Shown here: piece by piece, positions 36,374-47,679 of the stretch | How positions within the stretch are numbered: position 1 is the first letter of the stretch | Layout of the letters: the number at the start of each line of letters is the position of its first letter | The notes under the pieces: generated by a model | The model's input: the letters and a program-made list of their open reading frames with translations, nothing else | The model's database searches: none | What the model was told of the DNA's origin: nothing | NCBI RefSeq assembly: GCF_009905375.1 | Contig: NC_133650.1 | Coordinates: 295,258,270 to 295,322,269 of the forward strand | Length of the DNA stretch: 64,000 bases | Origin: Apium graveolens | Lineage: Eukaryota; Streptophyta; Magnoliopsida; Apiales; Apiaceae | Direction: 5' to 3' | Made by a program: the position numbers and the translations under genes

Positions 36374-37110
36374 TATAATTGTAATGTATATGCCAGTGAC
36401 ACGAGTATTGACAGAGTCAATATTTTAAAAATTAATTATTATTTTTTTCTGTACAATACCAGCAAATTTTAAATTATTTAACACAAAAAATTAGAATCGG
36501 TGCCCCGGACTTCACGTGTTTAACTTTCTTTTTGCATTTTTTTGTGTTAAACTTGGCTTAAAAGTACAAGAAAAACATATCTTTTTTAAAATATCGTTAA
36601 ATACTCCTTAGTGTCTCTTAGTACACTCCTCTCCGCCAATGAACATGAGTACATCACCGATTCACGTCACGGGCAACACAAATTGTATTCCTAAATCCGC
36701 TGTTAAAAGAACATAATTCCAGGTGTTAAAAGACATACCTTAGATTTTTACGATCTCATTCAAGTTAATAGGTGTTTTATTTGCAGCTGCAAAATGTCTC
36801 ATCATAACATACAATCATACAAGAGAAATTACAGAAATCGCAAGAATAAAGGAGCTATATAAATCTTGCCTCCCCGACAAACAATCCTGCTTGATGTAAC
36901 ACAATTACAAAGTTGTTTCGATATTTTTTGTCAGGAATGGTTTCGATTTTTAATCAAGGAAATTTTTAGTTAATAAAAAAGCGGCAATAACTTAAGTTAT
37001 AAGCAATGAAGCAGCCAAAGAATCGATATAAATTTGTGCGCATAGCATTCGATAAACTCCATTAATCTTCAATATTATCAACAACAAAAAATGTTACAAG
37101 GTCATAAGAA
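36374..37110. other. Intergenic DNA downstream of the EF-hand gene
   Basis: AT-rich. No coding frame or element end was recognised. The 3'UTR and polyadenylation region of the EF-hand gene must lie at its right edge. Confidence 0.5.
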
Positions 37111-37467
37111 TCAATAAAACTGACTAAATTCTTGTTGAAGAGCATCTTCTAATAAAAACTGAGATTGCTCCATAAGATCAGGGCTTAATCTAAACATAAG
37201 AACACAAAACTCCATCTGATTCAAAGCACCATCACCATCAAAATCACCTTCTTTCAACATACTCATCAAGTCCTCATCATTAAAGTCTTGCAAGCCCAAA
37301 ACGACAGCGTTTCGCTTGAGACTCTCAAAAGTGATGACACCTTTGTCAGCGTCCATTAATAACTGAAACCCATTACATAACTCTCCAATCAAACCATCCC
37401 CACCAAGCTTTTCAGCCATGATAGGTAAAGAATCTTCGAACTGTGTTGCACTATTTGTTGCTGCCAT
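37111..37467 (-). CDS. PBP1: Single EF-hand calcium sensor of the PBP1/KIC type, 118 aa
   Basis: An intronless 118-codon gene. One canonical EF-hand loop at residues 75-86 (DFDGDGALNQME) has all calcium ligands. A degenerate partner EF-hand lies near 38-50. GVITFESLKRNAVVLGL before the loop and FCVLMFRLSPDLM after it match the small Arabidopsis calcium sensors PBP1 (partner of the PINOID kinase) and KIC (partner of a kinesin-like calmodulin-binding protein). The length fits the family. By analogy it would relay cytosolic calcium changes to a kinase or kinesin, with the partner not known from sequence. A TATA box is about 100 bp upstream of the ATG. Confidence 0.9.
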   Translation of the reverse strand: MAATNSATQFEDSLPIMAEKLGGDGLIGELCNGFQLLMDADKGVITFESLKRNAVVLGLQDFNDEDLMSMLKEGDFDGDGALNQMEFCVLMFRLSPDLMEQSQFLLEDALQQEFSQFY

Positions 37468-37562
37468 TATATAAACAAAGACTTGTATGTTTTGTAGTTG
37501 AAGATTTAAGAAAGTAGAGATAGAAGTGAAGATTGAATGAGTATTGTGAAAGAATGTATGTA

Positions 37563-37574
37563 TCTATATATAGA
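37563..37574 (-). promoter_or_regulatory. TATA box of the EF-hand gene
   Basis: TCTATATATAGA lies about 96 bp upstream of the ATG at 37467, a typical plant TATA position with a leader of about 65 nt. Confidence 0.65.
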
Positions 37575-38318
37575 AGAGTTGATGAAAAAGGAAAGTGCAG
37601 TTGGGTTTCGGAGAAAGAGCGTGGACTATGGAGACAACTGTTTAGTTGTTAGCAAAGGTTTGTCTTTTTCGAAGAAGCAATGGAGAAGTGTTCCAGGGGT
37701 ATTATCGTGATTTGGAAGGAAAGTGAGAGGATGGTGCTTGTTCACTTTATTTTGAGATAATAAGGGGTATATTTGTCATTATCACAATTGACCGAACCGA
37801 CCTAACTTTGAGTCTCTAACCGCGTGTTTTTGACTGGGAAGGCATCTAGCAAGGGTTGTCTAAAGACTAAAGAGTAAAGAGGGATTTTCACTTTTCAGAA
37901 CATTCGGCAAGTTAAATAGCAAAATCCAGAGTAAGAAATTCCATACAAAATTAAGGGCAAGTTTATTTTAACTGTTTTTTAAAATTGTTTTTGAAGAAAA
38001 TTAAAAAAAATTATAAACATGTTCAAATACAAAATTTTCAAAACAAATAACTGAAAAAATAGATAACACTTATGTTCTACTTCTTGCTCTACTATATAAT
38101 CTCGTCACTTAATATAACTTCTGCTTGAAAGTACATTAATACAAGTGCAAGTGATTCATAGCTTGCCTAATTTGTACGGGTGTTTAATCCAATTTTAGTT
38201 GGTGTATTTGCCCTATTTAATTTAGAGGATCATTGATGATGATTAAAAATATGAATACAATAATGCAACTTGATAATAGGATGATTTAATGTGTGGTGGT
38301 ACATATAAATTAAATGAT
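37575..38318. other. Intergenic DNA upstream of the EF-hand gene
   Basis: Promoter region of the EF-hand gene on its left, then AT-rich DNA up to the MULE terminus. No open frame is supported. Confidence 0.5.
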
Positions 38319-38400
38319 GGCCCTTAGTATCACACTATTCAAAGGAAATGCCCAAAATCTCACATGTGCGAATAATGGCCTTTTTTATCACACAGAAACG
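38319..38400 (+). repeat. Left terminal inverted repeat of the MULE
   Basis: It aligns in inverted orientation with 63157-63238: GGCC start, CCCAAAATCTCACA in the middle, and CACACAGAAACG at the inner edge. Divergence is substantial, so the element is old. Confidence 0.55.
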
Positions 38401-38765
38401 TAATTATTTTTTACGTTTTGGATTTTTCCAAGATAACACATTTATTTTTTGCGTTATCTATGTGTTTTTTTATCTCTGTTTTTTTGTGATTCCATTTTCG
38501 AAAAGACAACGCATGTATTTTTTGCGTTTCCTGGAAAGTTAATATAATTTATATGCAAACGCATATAATATGTTCGTTACTCTTAAAATGACAGAACACA
38601 TTTAAAATAACTGTGGCTTTAAACGAAGAGAAAAATTGTGTTACACTCAAAACGCATTCATTATATATGTTATCAATTTAACATAAAAACTTTTAATTAA
38701 ACATTTGTCAACGGACTTGAAAAATGCGTTACACAGAAAACACATATGTTTACTGCGTTTGTGTC
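38394..38765 (+). repeat. Subterminal cluster of GCGTT/AACGC words in the MULE
   Basis: TTTTTGCGTT, AACGCAT, AAACGCATA, AAAACGCATT and ATGCGTTACACAGAAAACAC recur about every 40-60 bp in both orientations. Similar words return at 41840-41990 and at the right end (63140-63160). Subterminal repeats of this kind are commonly transposase-binding sites in DNA transposons. Confidence 0.5.
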
Positions 38766-38925
38766 TTACAAAATATAACCCGCTTTTGCTCTTTGGAAAA
38801 CTGTTCTGCTAAAACTCTTCTGCTTCTTTCTCCCCGAAAAACTTTTTGCCCCCCAATTCCATAATGTATCAAACTCCTATCAATTTATTTGATTTTATCT
38901 TTTATATTAAAGCAAGGGTTTGAGG

Positions 38926-41554
38926 ATGGCAACCGATTCAACAAGTTCCGTACTTGGATGGATATGCATTGATGGTAATATTCTAAAAACTCAATTAGAT
39001 GGTGTTATTTATGATAAGCTTGTTGGAAGCATGTTAAGCTTAATATTGGTATGAAATATGATGATTTATGTGATGTTTTATTCTCGAAACTTAAAATCAA
39101 TAGAGATAAATATGGTTTGAAATTGAAATATAGATTTAAAAATTCGGATGATTTGAAATTTGGCATTATACCAATTGATGATGATGAAGATGTAGAATTG
39201 ATGTTTGGAGTAATGGTTTTAAAGGGAAATTCATTGTTTGTGGAATTTTATGTGGAAAAGTTATTAATTGGTTCGAAAAAAATTCGATTGAAAATCCACG
39301 TGTTGGGGTTACTTTTGAAAATAATTTTGTTGAGCGAGTAGGCGAATCGAGTTCTAGTCGATGTTTGGAAGTTGATGCAATTGTTGAGAGTAGGGCATCA
39401 AGTGAAAAATCATCATTCCAAAGTTCTAGTAGCTCAAAAATGTTAACTTCTATTGATGATTCTATTTTAAAAAGTGGAGATGATGTTATGATACCAATGG
39501 AATTGAGGAAAAGAATGGTATTTAAATCGAAAAAGGAGTTGGCACGTGTGGTAAGGCAATTTCATATCCGGAACCATCAAGAAATTTCAATGACAAGATC
39601 CGACCCTCTAAATTGGCATGTTTGTTGTAAAATGAAGTAAAGTGGTTGTAATTGGAAGTTGAAGGCTAGAAAGCGTAGTGTGCATAATCATTTTAAGATA
39701 ATGGAGACTTCAAGTGCACACACATGTATGAACACAACTATCACACAAGATCATTCTAATTTGAAATCTTCGAACATTGCCGAAGCGATTAGAGCTCAAA
39801 TACTTGCCGATCCAAACATCAAGAAAAAGGTACTATTATCAACGGCCAAAGATATATTTGGATACCATCCAAATAGAAAAAAAGATTAGAAACGCAAATA
39901 AGCTAGTTATTGAAGATGTTCATGAATCTTGGGAAGGGTCATATAGTGACCTTCCACATTTAATGGAAGCACTACAATCATTCAACATTGGTACAAAGAC
40001 TAATTGGGACTTCAAAGAGGATGAGATGGGAGAGGTATATTTTTTGAATTTATTTAATGCTTTGGTGTTAATATGCAAGTGGTTTTCACACCTTATAATG
40101 CACTCAAGTAAATTTTACTCTTTATAATGTTCAATCGGTGTACCTATCTTCTAAAATCAAAAAATAATATATTGAACCCTAGAAGTTAATTGTTAAACCC
40201 TAAAAGAAAAAATATTAAATCATTCGTTTCAGTTCCTAGGGTTTAGGGCGTAAAGCCCTAAATCCTAGAATCTAATAGGGTTTAGGCTATAGGGTTTAGG
40301 GCCTCTAAACTCTAAATCGGTGTACATATCTTCTAAAATCCAAAAATGATATATTTAACCCTCATAATTTAACTAATGACTAATGAATGTAATTTACATT
40401 TTTCAACAGGTGATGACATTCAAGAGAGTGTTTTGGGCTTTTAAACCATGTATTGATAGATTTGAGCATTGTATCCCGGTGTACTTTTGAGTGCCACGGC
40501 TGTAGACGGCTTCGGTCACATTCTCCCATTGGCATTTGCGATTGTGGAAGCTGAGAACTTATCTAGTTGGGGGTGGTTCATGGATCGAGTGAGGAAATTT
40601 GTAGCAGGTAGGAGGCATTGTATTTGTATCATTTCTGAAAGGCATGTTGGGATCATGGCATTTATGCAACAAACTGGATGGTGTGAGCCCCTTGACCACC
40701 ACAGATTCTGTATCAGGCACCTCGCTACAAACCTCGTTAATGCACATAGGAAGAAGGGATTGAAGAAAGATTTGATTAAATTGGCTTCTCAAGTGCAACC
40801 AAAAAATTAGAATTATTCAGGAACTAATTAGTTGCAATAGAGCCAGGGACAATAGAATGGTTTGAAGACAAAGCTTTGGAGAAGTGGAGTCTAGCACATG
40901 ATGGGGAAAATGTTTGGAATCATGACCACAAACCACGCCGAGAGTTGGAACAATGCAATAATTGATGCAAGAAATCTTTCTATCACTTCTTTAGTTATAT
41001 CATTGTTTGAAAAGGTCGTTCATTATTTTAATGCAAGGCGTGTGGAGATAGCAACACAATCTCTCAATGAAGGTATTTTCACCAAGTTTGTAACCATGAA
41101 ATTGAAACGTGCTATAGTGCGTTCAAGTGGACATCAAGTTAAATTATTTGATCGTGACACGTGGCTATTTCAAGTAACTACAAAAAAGATGGACTAAAGG
41201 GAGAAAATGACCATACTATTCGCATACATGAATATACTTGTACATGTGGAAAGTGGCAAAACTATCATATCCCTTATTCTCATGTCATAGCTTGTTGCAT
41301 ATATGTGAAAATGAGACATAATAATCTTGTTGACAATTGTTTTAAGTTGGAAAATGTCTCAAAAGTTTATAGTGTTATGTTTGAACTAATTTCCTAACAA
41401 GGGTGATCCACGTTGGCCAATGACAATTAGTTTTCCAAAGCTTGTTCATGATGGGGATATTTAAAAGAAGAAGGGGAGAAGGATATCAACAAGGTTTAGA
41501 AATGAAATGGATTTTCAAGCGCCACGGGGAAAGAAAACCAACTCGGCTCCTTGA
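38926..41554 (+). pseudogene. MuDR-type (MURA) transposase, broken
   Basis: It starts at the ATG at 38926 (MATDSSTSSVLGW). A frameshift near 39045 is followed by an acidic N-terminal domain, then the MuDR DNA-binding region (KRMVFKSKKELARVVRQF, SDPLNWHVCCK). One intron is at 40035-40409. The transposase core holds FKRVFWAFKPCID, LPLAFAIVEAENLSSWGWF and HHRFCIRHLATN. Downstream are IMTTNHAESWNNAI and a SWIM-type finger (YTCTCGKWQNY) to the stop at 41554. Defects: the stretch holding the first catalytic Asp is deleted near 40480; the second catalytic position reads SERH where Asp is usual; a SWIM cysteine is Tyr; several frameshifts and stops are present. It cannot move itself. Confidence 0.85.
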
Positions 41555-42463
41555 ATTTTTATTTAAAGTTTAAATTATTATGAATGATATTGTTATCTAT
41601 ATTCGGAAGAATTGGAACGAATGATGTTATATATTTGAAAGAATTGGAACCACTATAAAATTTTTAGAATGTTATTCTGAACTTTGTAATTTGCAAATTT
41701 GCAAATTTTATGCCTATTTATAGTCTTTGTATATTAGATAATGTCTATACTGTCATTATATTGTTGTGAAATTAGATTAAATAAGTTACGGTTTTGCAAA
41801 AGTGATACAGAGTGTAGGCTAATTAACACAGTCTGTCTAAACAGGAAACGTAGGTAACGTTTGCGTTTGCGCAGGAAAATGCATTTAAGAATTATGTTTT
41901 ATGCATCAGCGCATAAAAAGCCGACGTTTAGAAGGGTATAATGAATCCTAAATATGCACTGGAGACAAAAACGCATGTAAAAATAGTGTTTCCTTTTCAG
42001 TTTGTTTTGGGATAATATTATTTTGTAAACTACCCTGTTTAACAAATACAATTACATAACAACCAATTGATTCACACAACAAAAACTAAACAAAAACAAG
42101 ATTGTTGTAGACCATACAAATATCCAAAAAATAAATCCTTTAACAGTGGAAACAATCACAAATTAACACCATAAAAACCATCAGAATAATGTCTCCAACT
42201 ATTATAATTTTTTAAACCATCAGAATGATAACTAGTTCAATCAGAAATACAACTAGTTCAAAGGAAAAGATTTCCGAGGGTTGAGCGTCAAAACATGTCC
42301 GCGCTCCAAAAGCAGCAAAACCACTAAGATGCTGCAAAAAAGGAAAAAAAATATTAAACAAGAATAAAACTAAATCAAAAATGAATAAATTAAGATTTAT
42401 ACAATGATCAATATTAATAAAAGTGACGTACTAGATCAATAATGCTTTACGCATTTGTGACCA
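41555..42463. other. Spacer between the convergent MULE genes
   Basis: AT-rich, holding the 3' ends of the transposase and PMD genes. AACGC-type words at 41840-41990 resemble the subterminal cluster. No open frame is supported. Confidence 0.5.
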
Positions 42464-42798
42464 TCAATAGCACATTTGGGCTTTTTTCACCTTTTTGGAA
42501 CGCCTTAACTCATAAGTCTGACCAAATATTGCAGAAACAGGTGTTTGATTCACAAAAATAAAGAGTTGTGCCTCCGTGACATCTGGTGAAATAGTAGGTT
42601 GCGAGGAGATACCATCATTATCTGGGGTTGCGCCTAGAACATTTGCATTAACAGCCTGCTGAACAAATTCTTCAACATGCTGATCAGATTGCCAATTTAC
42701 ATGACAAAAAAACAAGGGATTATAAATATATCATGCTAGAGCCACTTTATACAGATAGTTACATTAAATAAATTCACTAGAGGGTCATAATAAATTAC

Positions 42799-43190
42799 CT
42801 CATGTTGAACAAGCTCTTCAACAACGTCCTGCGTAGACAGTAATGAACCACCGGGTGTTAGGCCAATATTAAAGCTTGGACAATAATCAGTTGATTGCTG
42901 GACATGTTGAACAACATCCAGCTGAGCAAGTTCTTGAACTTCTTGAACATCATCTTGTGTAGGAATTAATGAACCACTGGGTGTGAGGCCAAGATTAAAA
43001 GTTGGACAATAATCAGTTGGCTTCTAAACATGCTGAATAACATCCGGCTGAGCAGGTTCTTAAATTTCTTGAACATCATCATGCGTAGGCAGTAATGAAC
43101 CACCAGGTGTTAGGCCGAGATTAAAGCTTGGACAATAATTAGCTGGCTGTTGAACATGATGTTGGATAGGATATAACAAATCTCCTTGAT
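42799..43190 (-). repeat. Three coding repeats of 126 bp in the PMD gene
   Basis: The anchor AATGAACCACYRGGTGT recurs at 42842, 42968 and 43094, exactly 126 bp apart (42 codons, frame kept). On the minus strand each unit encodes a version of CPSFNLGLTPGGSL followed by an acidic DDVQE and a QHV segment. The middle junction has two stops (TAA at 43062, TAG near 43025). Confidence 0.88.
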
Positions 43191-43593
43191 TACAATGAGG
43201 TGGCTCTGCAGCTAATTGAGAAGCGCTTATATTTTGACCATCAGTTTCTTCCTCAAGATTTGGCTGATTATCTCCAAATACCGCTTCATCAGGATCATAT
43301 TCATCATCCCCTAAAGCTGTTGGTACAACTACATCAATAGTAGCCTCACCAGCTACTCGATGTCGGACCGAATGCACACCTCCATGACCTCCACCATGAC
43401 CGCCCTGTTTAGGGCGTCGACCAGGAACCTTTCTTGCAACTTTTTCTTTATCCCGGCGTTCTTCCAGTGGTAAAGCCTCAAAAAACCCATGATCCGAACG
43501 TTGTTGAACATTATGCCATCTGAGAGTAGCTAATTCGTTGACCTCTGGTAGTACATTGTCAGTACGTCTTGCTATAGATTTGAATAATTCTCC

Positions 43594-44900
43594 CTGAGAA
43601 GAAACCAATACTTTATATTAGTTTCTCAAATAATTCTATTTAGTTTAATATTGCATTTAGAATACATGATAAAAAATGTATAAGACAGAACGTAAACTGA
43701 AAATAAACTAGTTAAACGACTGTCATAATCAACCACCCATAAACTGAAAAGAGATGCAGCAACACAGAAAGGATAACTGGAGATTAGAATAATCAATATA
43801 GTAGAGTCAGAATGATGTATTGATATAAATAGAGGCAGAACCATGAAAGGCAATAGGATGAATGGAAGATAGAGGTCACTTAAAGCACATCACCTTATTA
43901 CCTATTGTGTACTTGTTTTGTTAATATATTTGCAGGTATGAGCAGTGAAGAGAATAAATGCAAATTTACTATTTCAACCGAATCCCAATCATTTTAATTT
44001 AGAGTATGGACTAAGCTTTATGTGTATACTAATTTCGGCTCAATGTGCTTTTCTCTTTTTGGATATAATTCTATACAACTCCGTGTAACAGTAATATTTT
44101 CATACCCATTACTCTTCCACAACTTGTCTCGGAATATATATGCGTTGAGTAAGATATACACATTATTCAAACAGTCAGAAGCCAGATAATGGAGGCCACT
44201 GAAAGCATGTTCCCTTATTGCCCAATAGTAGCAAGCTGTATTAGATTGAGTACTTATTTTGTTCATATCTTAGCGGGTTCAAGTGGTGTAGTTCTAATCA
44301 AAGCCTGTCAACCATTTTGATTTAGAACATAGATTGATCTATAAGTATATTATACCCATAAAAGTCATAGTAATTTCAGATCAGTTTGCTTTTCTTGTAC
44401 CACTTAGCGTGCAATAATACTTCCACACCTGCTACAACTTCTCTCCGAATATATATATATATATATATATATATAAGATGCCCAAACAGGTCCAACTTCT
44501 AAATAAACTACGATGTTAACACAATACATAAACTTTAATTTAGGACAAAGATGGGACTCCTAATAAGGGGAAATGACATATTAAAGCTTCATATTATTTA
44601 TTAGATAAATCAACTGATTTGTTTAATGAGAAATGATTTGTGTTCCTTGGGCTGACAAGCAAATACGGGATTTGGTTGTTACAGAACTGCAAGTCAATTT
44701 CTTTTAAACAAAGGTTCCTATAACATAAAGTATATATTTCGTCTATGACATCACATATGTTGAATGCTAATGACCTTTATCAGGCTCACTAAAACCCACA
44801 AACCAACATGCACCAGAATGACAGGTCATAATAACATTTAAAACTTGTGTTCTTATTGGAAGAGTTTAAAGAAAAGGGATAGAGTTTAAATAATACTTAC
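43594..44900 (-). other. Long intron of the PMD gene with an internal duplication and AT microsatellite
   Basis: A diverged direct duplication pairs 43872-44142 with 44192-44460 (offset about 320; GAGGTCACTTAAAGCA against GAGGCCACTGAAAGCA, TCGGAATATATA against TCCGAATATATA). The right copy ends in a pure AT run at 44449-44475. No open frame is supported. Confidence 0.65.
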
Positions 44901-46366
44901 AACATAGACGTGAAGTGCACCAATCCGAGAATGAAATCTCCGAGTCCTGTGAATATACCAATTATAATACTCAACATCTTCACTAGCACCATCAATCATA
45001 TCTGACTTGCAAATATTATTCAATCGAGATATCCAAACATCAATAGATGGTTGATGCTTTTGGACCCAATTGACATATACATTACCTTGTAATGTCAATC
45101 TATGCAGGTCACTCGAATATTCAGGATTATCTGGAATATGCTGAAACATTCCAAACTGCCTCAAAACTCTATTAGGCTGATGAGGTTCCACAATGAAAAT
45201 ACAAATTAGCGGTCACAATAGCGCCATATTTTTCTCCCGCTCAAATAATAGACAGGTAGGGAGTCCAAGAAATTTACAAGGTAAGGATTTCATATAAAAT
45301 GTGATGACCCGATATCATCCAAAATTACCCGATAGACAGGAAGAGTACGTCCATTCTTCTCTGAAAAAAGAAGGACGTGCAAGCCACCTACACAAAACAT
45401 AAAATATAATATAAAAGTTATCATAAAAAAATAAACCAAATTACAGTGCAATATAAACTTTAAACGAAAATAGCAAACTACAATATTTACTAGACAAATC
45501 AGATAACTAAAAGTAGCTAAATAAAATTAATTACCTCAATCCAAGTGGGCAAACAAGCTGTCCAGCCCAAAACTGATCATCAACCAAAGAATGGTTAGTA
45601 CGTAATGGTGTTATAGTTGGAAATCGCTCCCAAGCCCATAGTTGAAGCAATCTCAAACAACCAGCCATCTCATCTCTATCTAACTTGCAACATTTTCACA
45701 ACCCTCTGTATAGGAAAACAAGAACAACAGCACCCCAAGCATACTTACCACACACATTGAGATCCCGAAGATGTATCCACATACAATGTACTAGACCCCC
45801 AGAATGATATATAAACATTGAACCCACAATCAGCTGTAACAAATATGATCTAGTATAATATCTAATTTCTTCATCAGATGGGCCCAACTTCTTTGGAATA
45901 AAAATGTTAAACCAACTCAGTTGCAACCTACTACCATTAAATCGATCGCTTGGAGGAAAATGTCCGAAAATTGATCCAACAATATTAGGCCACGCCTCAT
46001 CAGCACTAAGAGTGGCACCAATAACAAGATCACCGTCAACAGCCAAGCCTGTAAGAACTCCAACATCCTAAAGTGTGATAGAACACTCTCCCACTGGTAG
46101 ATGAAAAGTATGAGTTTATGGTCGCCATCTTTCTACCAAGGCTGAAATGATACCCCAATCCAGTTGTAGGGAAGAAACCCTTGCAATTCTATAGAAACCA
46201 GTTGATAGTAATAATGGAAGCATATTACGGTGTAATTCAGGAAGTCGAGCCTTATTTGGATTGGAACGACGACATCGCTGAGCATTACCACCATCGAGTC
46301 TCCAAACCTCTGTAGATCTATGCTCAGACTGTAAATGCAGGAGACCAGGATCACGAGGTCCAGGAT

Positions 46367-47679
46367 TGTTAGGTCCCAATGTGTTTGTAGAAGGGGGGAT
46401 TGAATACAAACAATACCGAATAATCGAATTTAGTGCGGAATAAAAAATTGAAACAAAATTTAAGTTAAATAAAAATATTATTAAACTTGAAAGGTGTTAC
46501 AACAACGGTATCAATTACAAGGGTTTAATCTCAAATTAATTATCACAAATCTAGAATAAATTCGACATGAACTTTTTCTATTTTTGCAATAAAAAGATTC
46601 AAATGCTAAACGTAATTTGAGATTAAGTTCTAGGGATTTTGATCCGCTAGATAGTTACACAAGAACAAGAGAATGATTTCTAGTTGTTTGGATTTAACTT
46701 TAAAACTAGAAATGATGATCTTGAAGTTTGCAGATGAAAATGAAATATTTTCTGCTTCTTTTCTTTTTGTTCTTGGTTGGTTGACTTGTATTCTGTTGGA
46801 TGGATGAAATGAATCTGCTGCTTTTTTTTATATTCAATCAACAGAATCAACTGAACTGGCGAGACAATCGGCAAGACAATTGAATGAACTGGCAAGACTA
46901 TCGGCAAAACAATTGATTGAACTGGCAAGACTATTGGCAAGACAATTGATTGAACTAGCATGACAATCTGTTGAACTAGTAGAACTTTCGGTATGACAAT
47001 ATATTTGAGCTGGTATGACTTTCGGTATGACAATCTGATTGTCATACCAGTTCAATTGATTGTCATGGTGAATTAATATTGAATATAAATTCAAAATCAA
47101 TTCTGAAAATTCCTAATATTAATTCAGAATTAATTAATCAATTAATTTAATTAATAAATAAATTTATCTTTGCAGATATAATTTATTTTTTTAATTAAAC
47201 TATATGACTTAATTAATTAATAGAGAATTAATACTACTCTTCAACAACAACCATTCTTCTAAAAATCTTCTGAAAATCACTGTCAATTATGAATCAATTC
47301 CACCATTTCAATGTTAACACTCGATGTACTATCTGGTTCATGAGTGACTAACTTTTGTGACGTTTCTTCATGTCTTGACTTTGATAACTTGATTTGCTTC
47401 AGATTAAATCCTTGTAATTCTCTGATACCCTGACAAGATCTCTGTCACTTGATTAAATCCACAATCTTGATTTGTATCACTGAGGCTTGATCAATATCTT
47501 GAACTTCTTCCAGTGAATTAATTCCTCAAGTCTGTAGATGAACCTTATTTCTGAATCCTCTGATAGATGTTACTTTGTGAGATCTTTTTGACGGTAGATC
47601 CACTATTTACGTGTTACATTCTTATTTGAGTTGAGTTAAATACTCGAATATATAAATAGGCTATGACATATGCCTTTCA
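46367..47679 (-). repeat. 3' LTR of element C
   Basis: It runs TGTTAGGTCCCAAT to TGCCTTTCA on the plus strand. AGAAGGGGGGATTGAAT starts at 46389. Between 46855 and 47060 lie many CGGCAAGACAAT and CGGTATGACAAT words. Other copies of the family are the solo LTR at 29678, the truncated LTR at 23356 and the 5' LTR at 60880. Confidence 0.93.

Larger units (their letters stand above)
42464..46366 (-). pseudogene. Plant mobile domain (PMD/MAIN-like) gene in the MULE, broken, start codon displaced
   Basis: The family includes MAIN and MAIL proteins, involved in silencing and genome maintenance; PMD domains also occur inside transposons. Exons by eye: 46366-45535, 45387-44901, 43593-42799, 42679-42464. 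Domain signs are HLQSEHRSTEVWRLDGG, VLTGLAVDGDLVIG, YLLQLIVGSMFIYHSGG, LRLLQLWAWERFPTITPL and HQPNRVLRQFGMFQHIP. Exon 3 is Gly/His-rich and then carries a 42-codon unit three times. The start codon lies at 62202 because a copia element inserted after it. Premature stops fall at RP-stop (46113), after SITL (about 46070), after YRGL, and at SHFI; a frameshift lies near 45210. It is non-functional. Confidence 0.8.

Noticed and set aside
40242..40300. Interstitial telomere array
   Set aside because: Only three to four separated TTTAGGG/CCCTAAA words inside an intron; too few and irregular for a telomere array, so kept only as a minor curiosity.
44449..44475. Functional element in the AT run
   Set aside because: A plain dinucleotide microsatellite at the end of an intron duplication.
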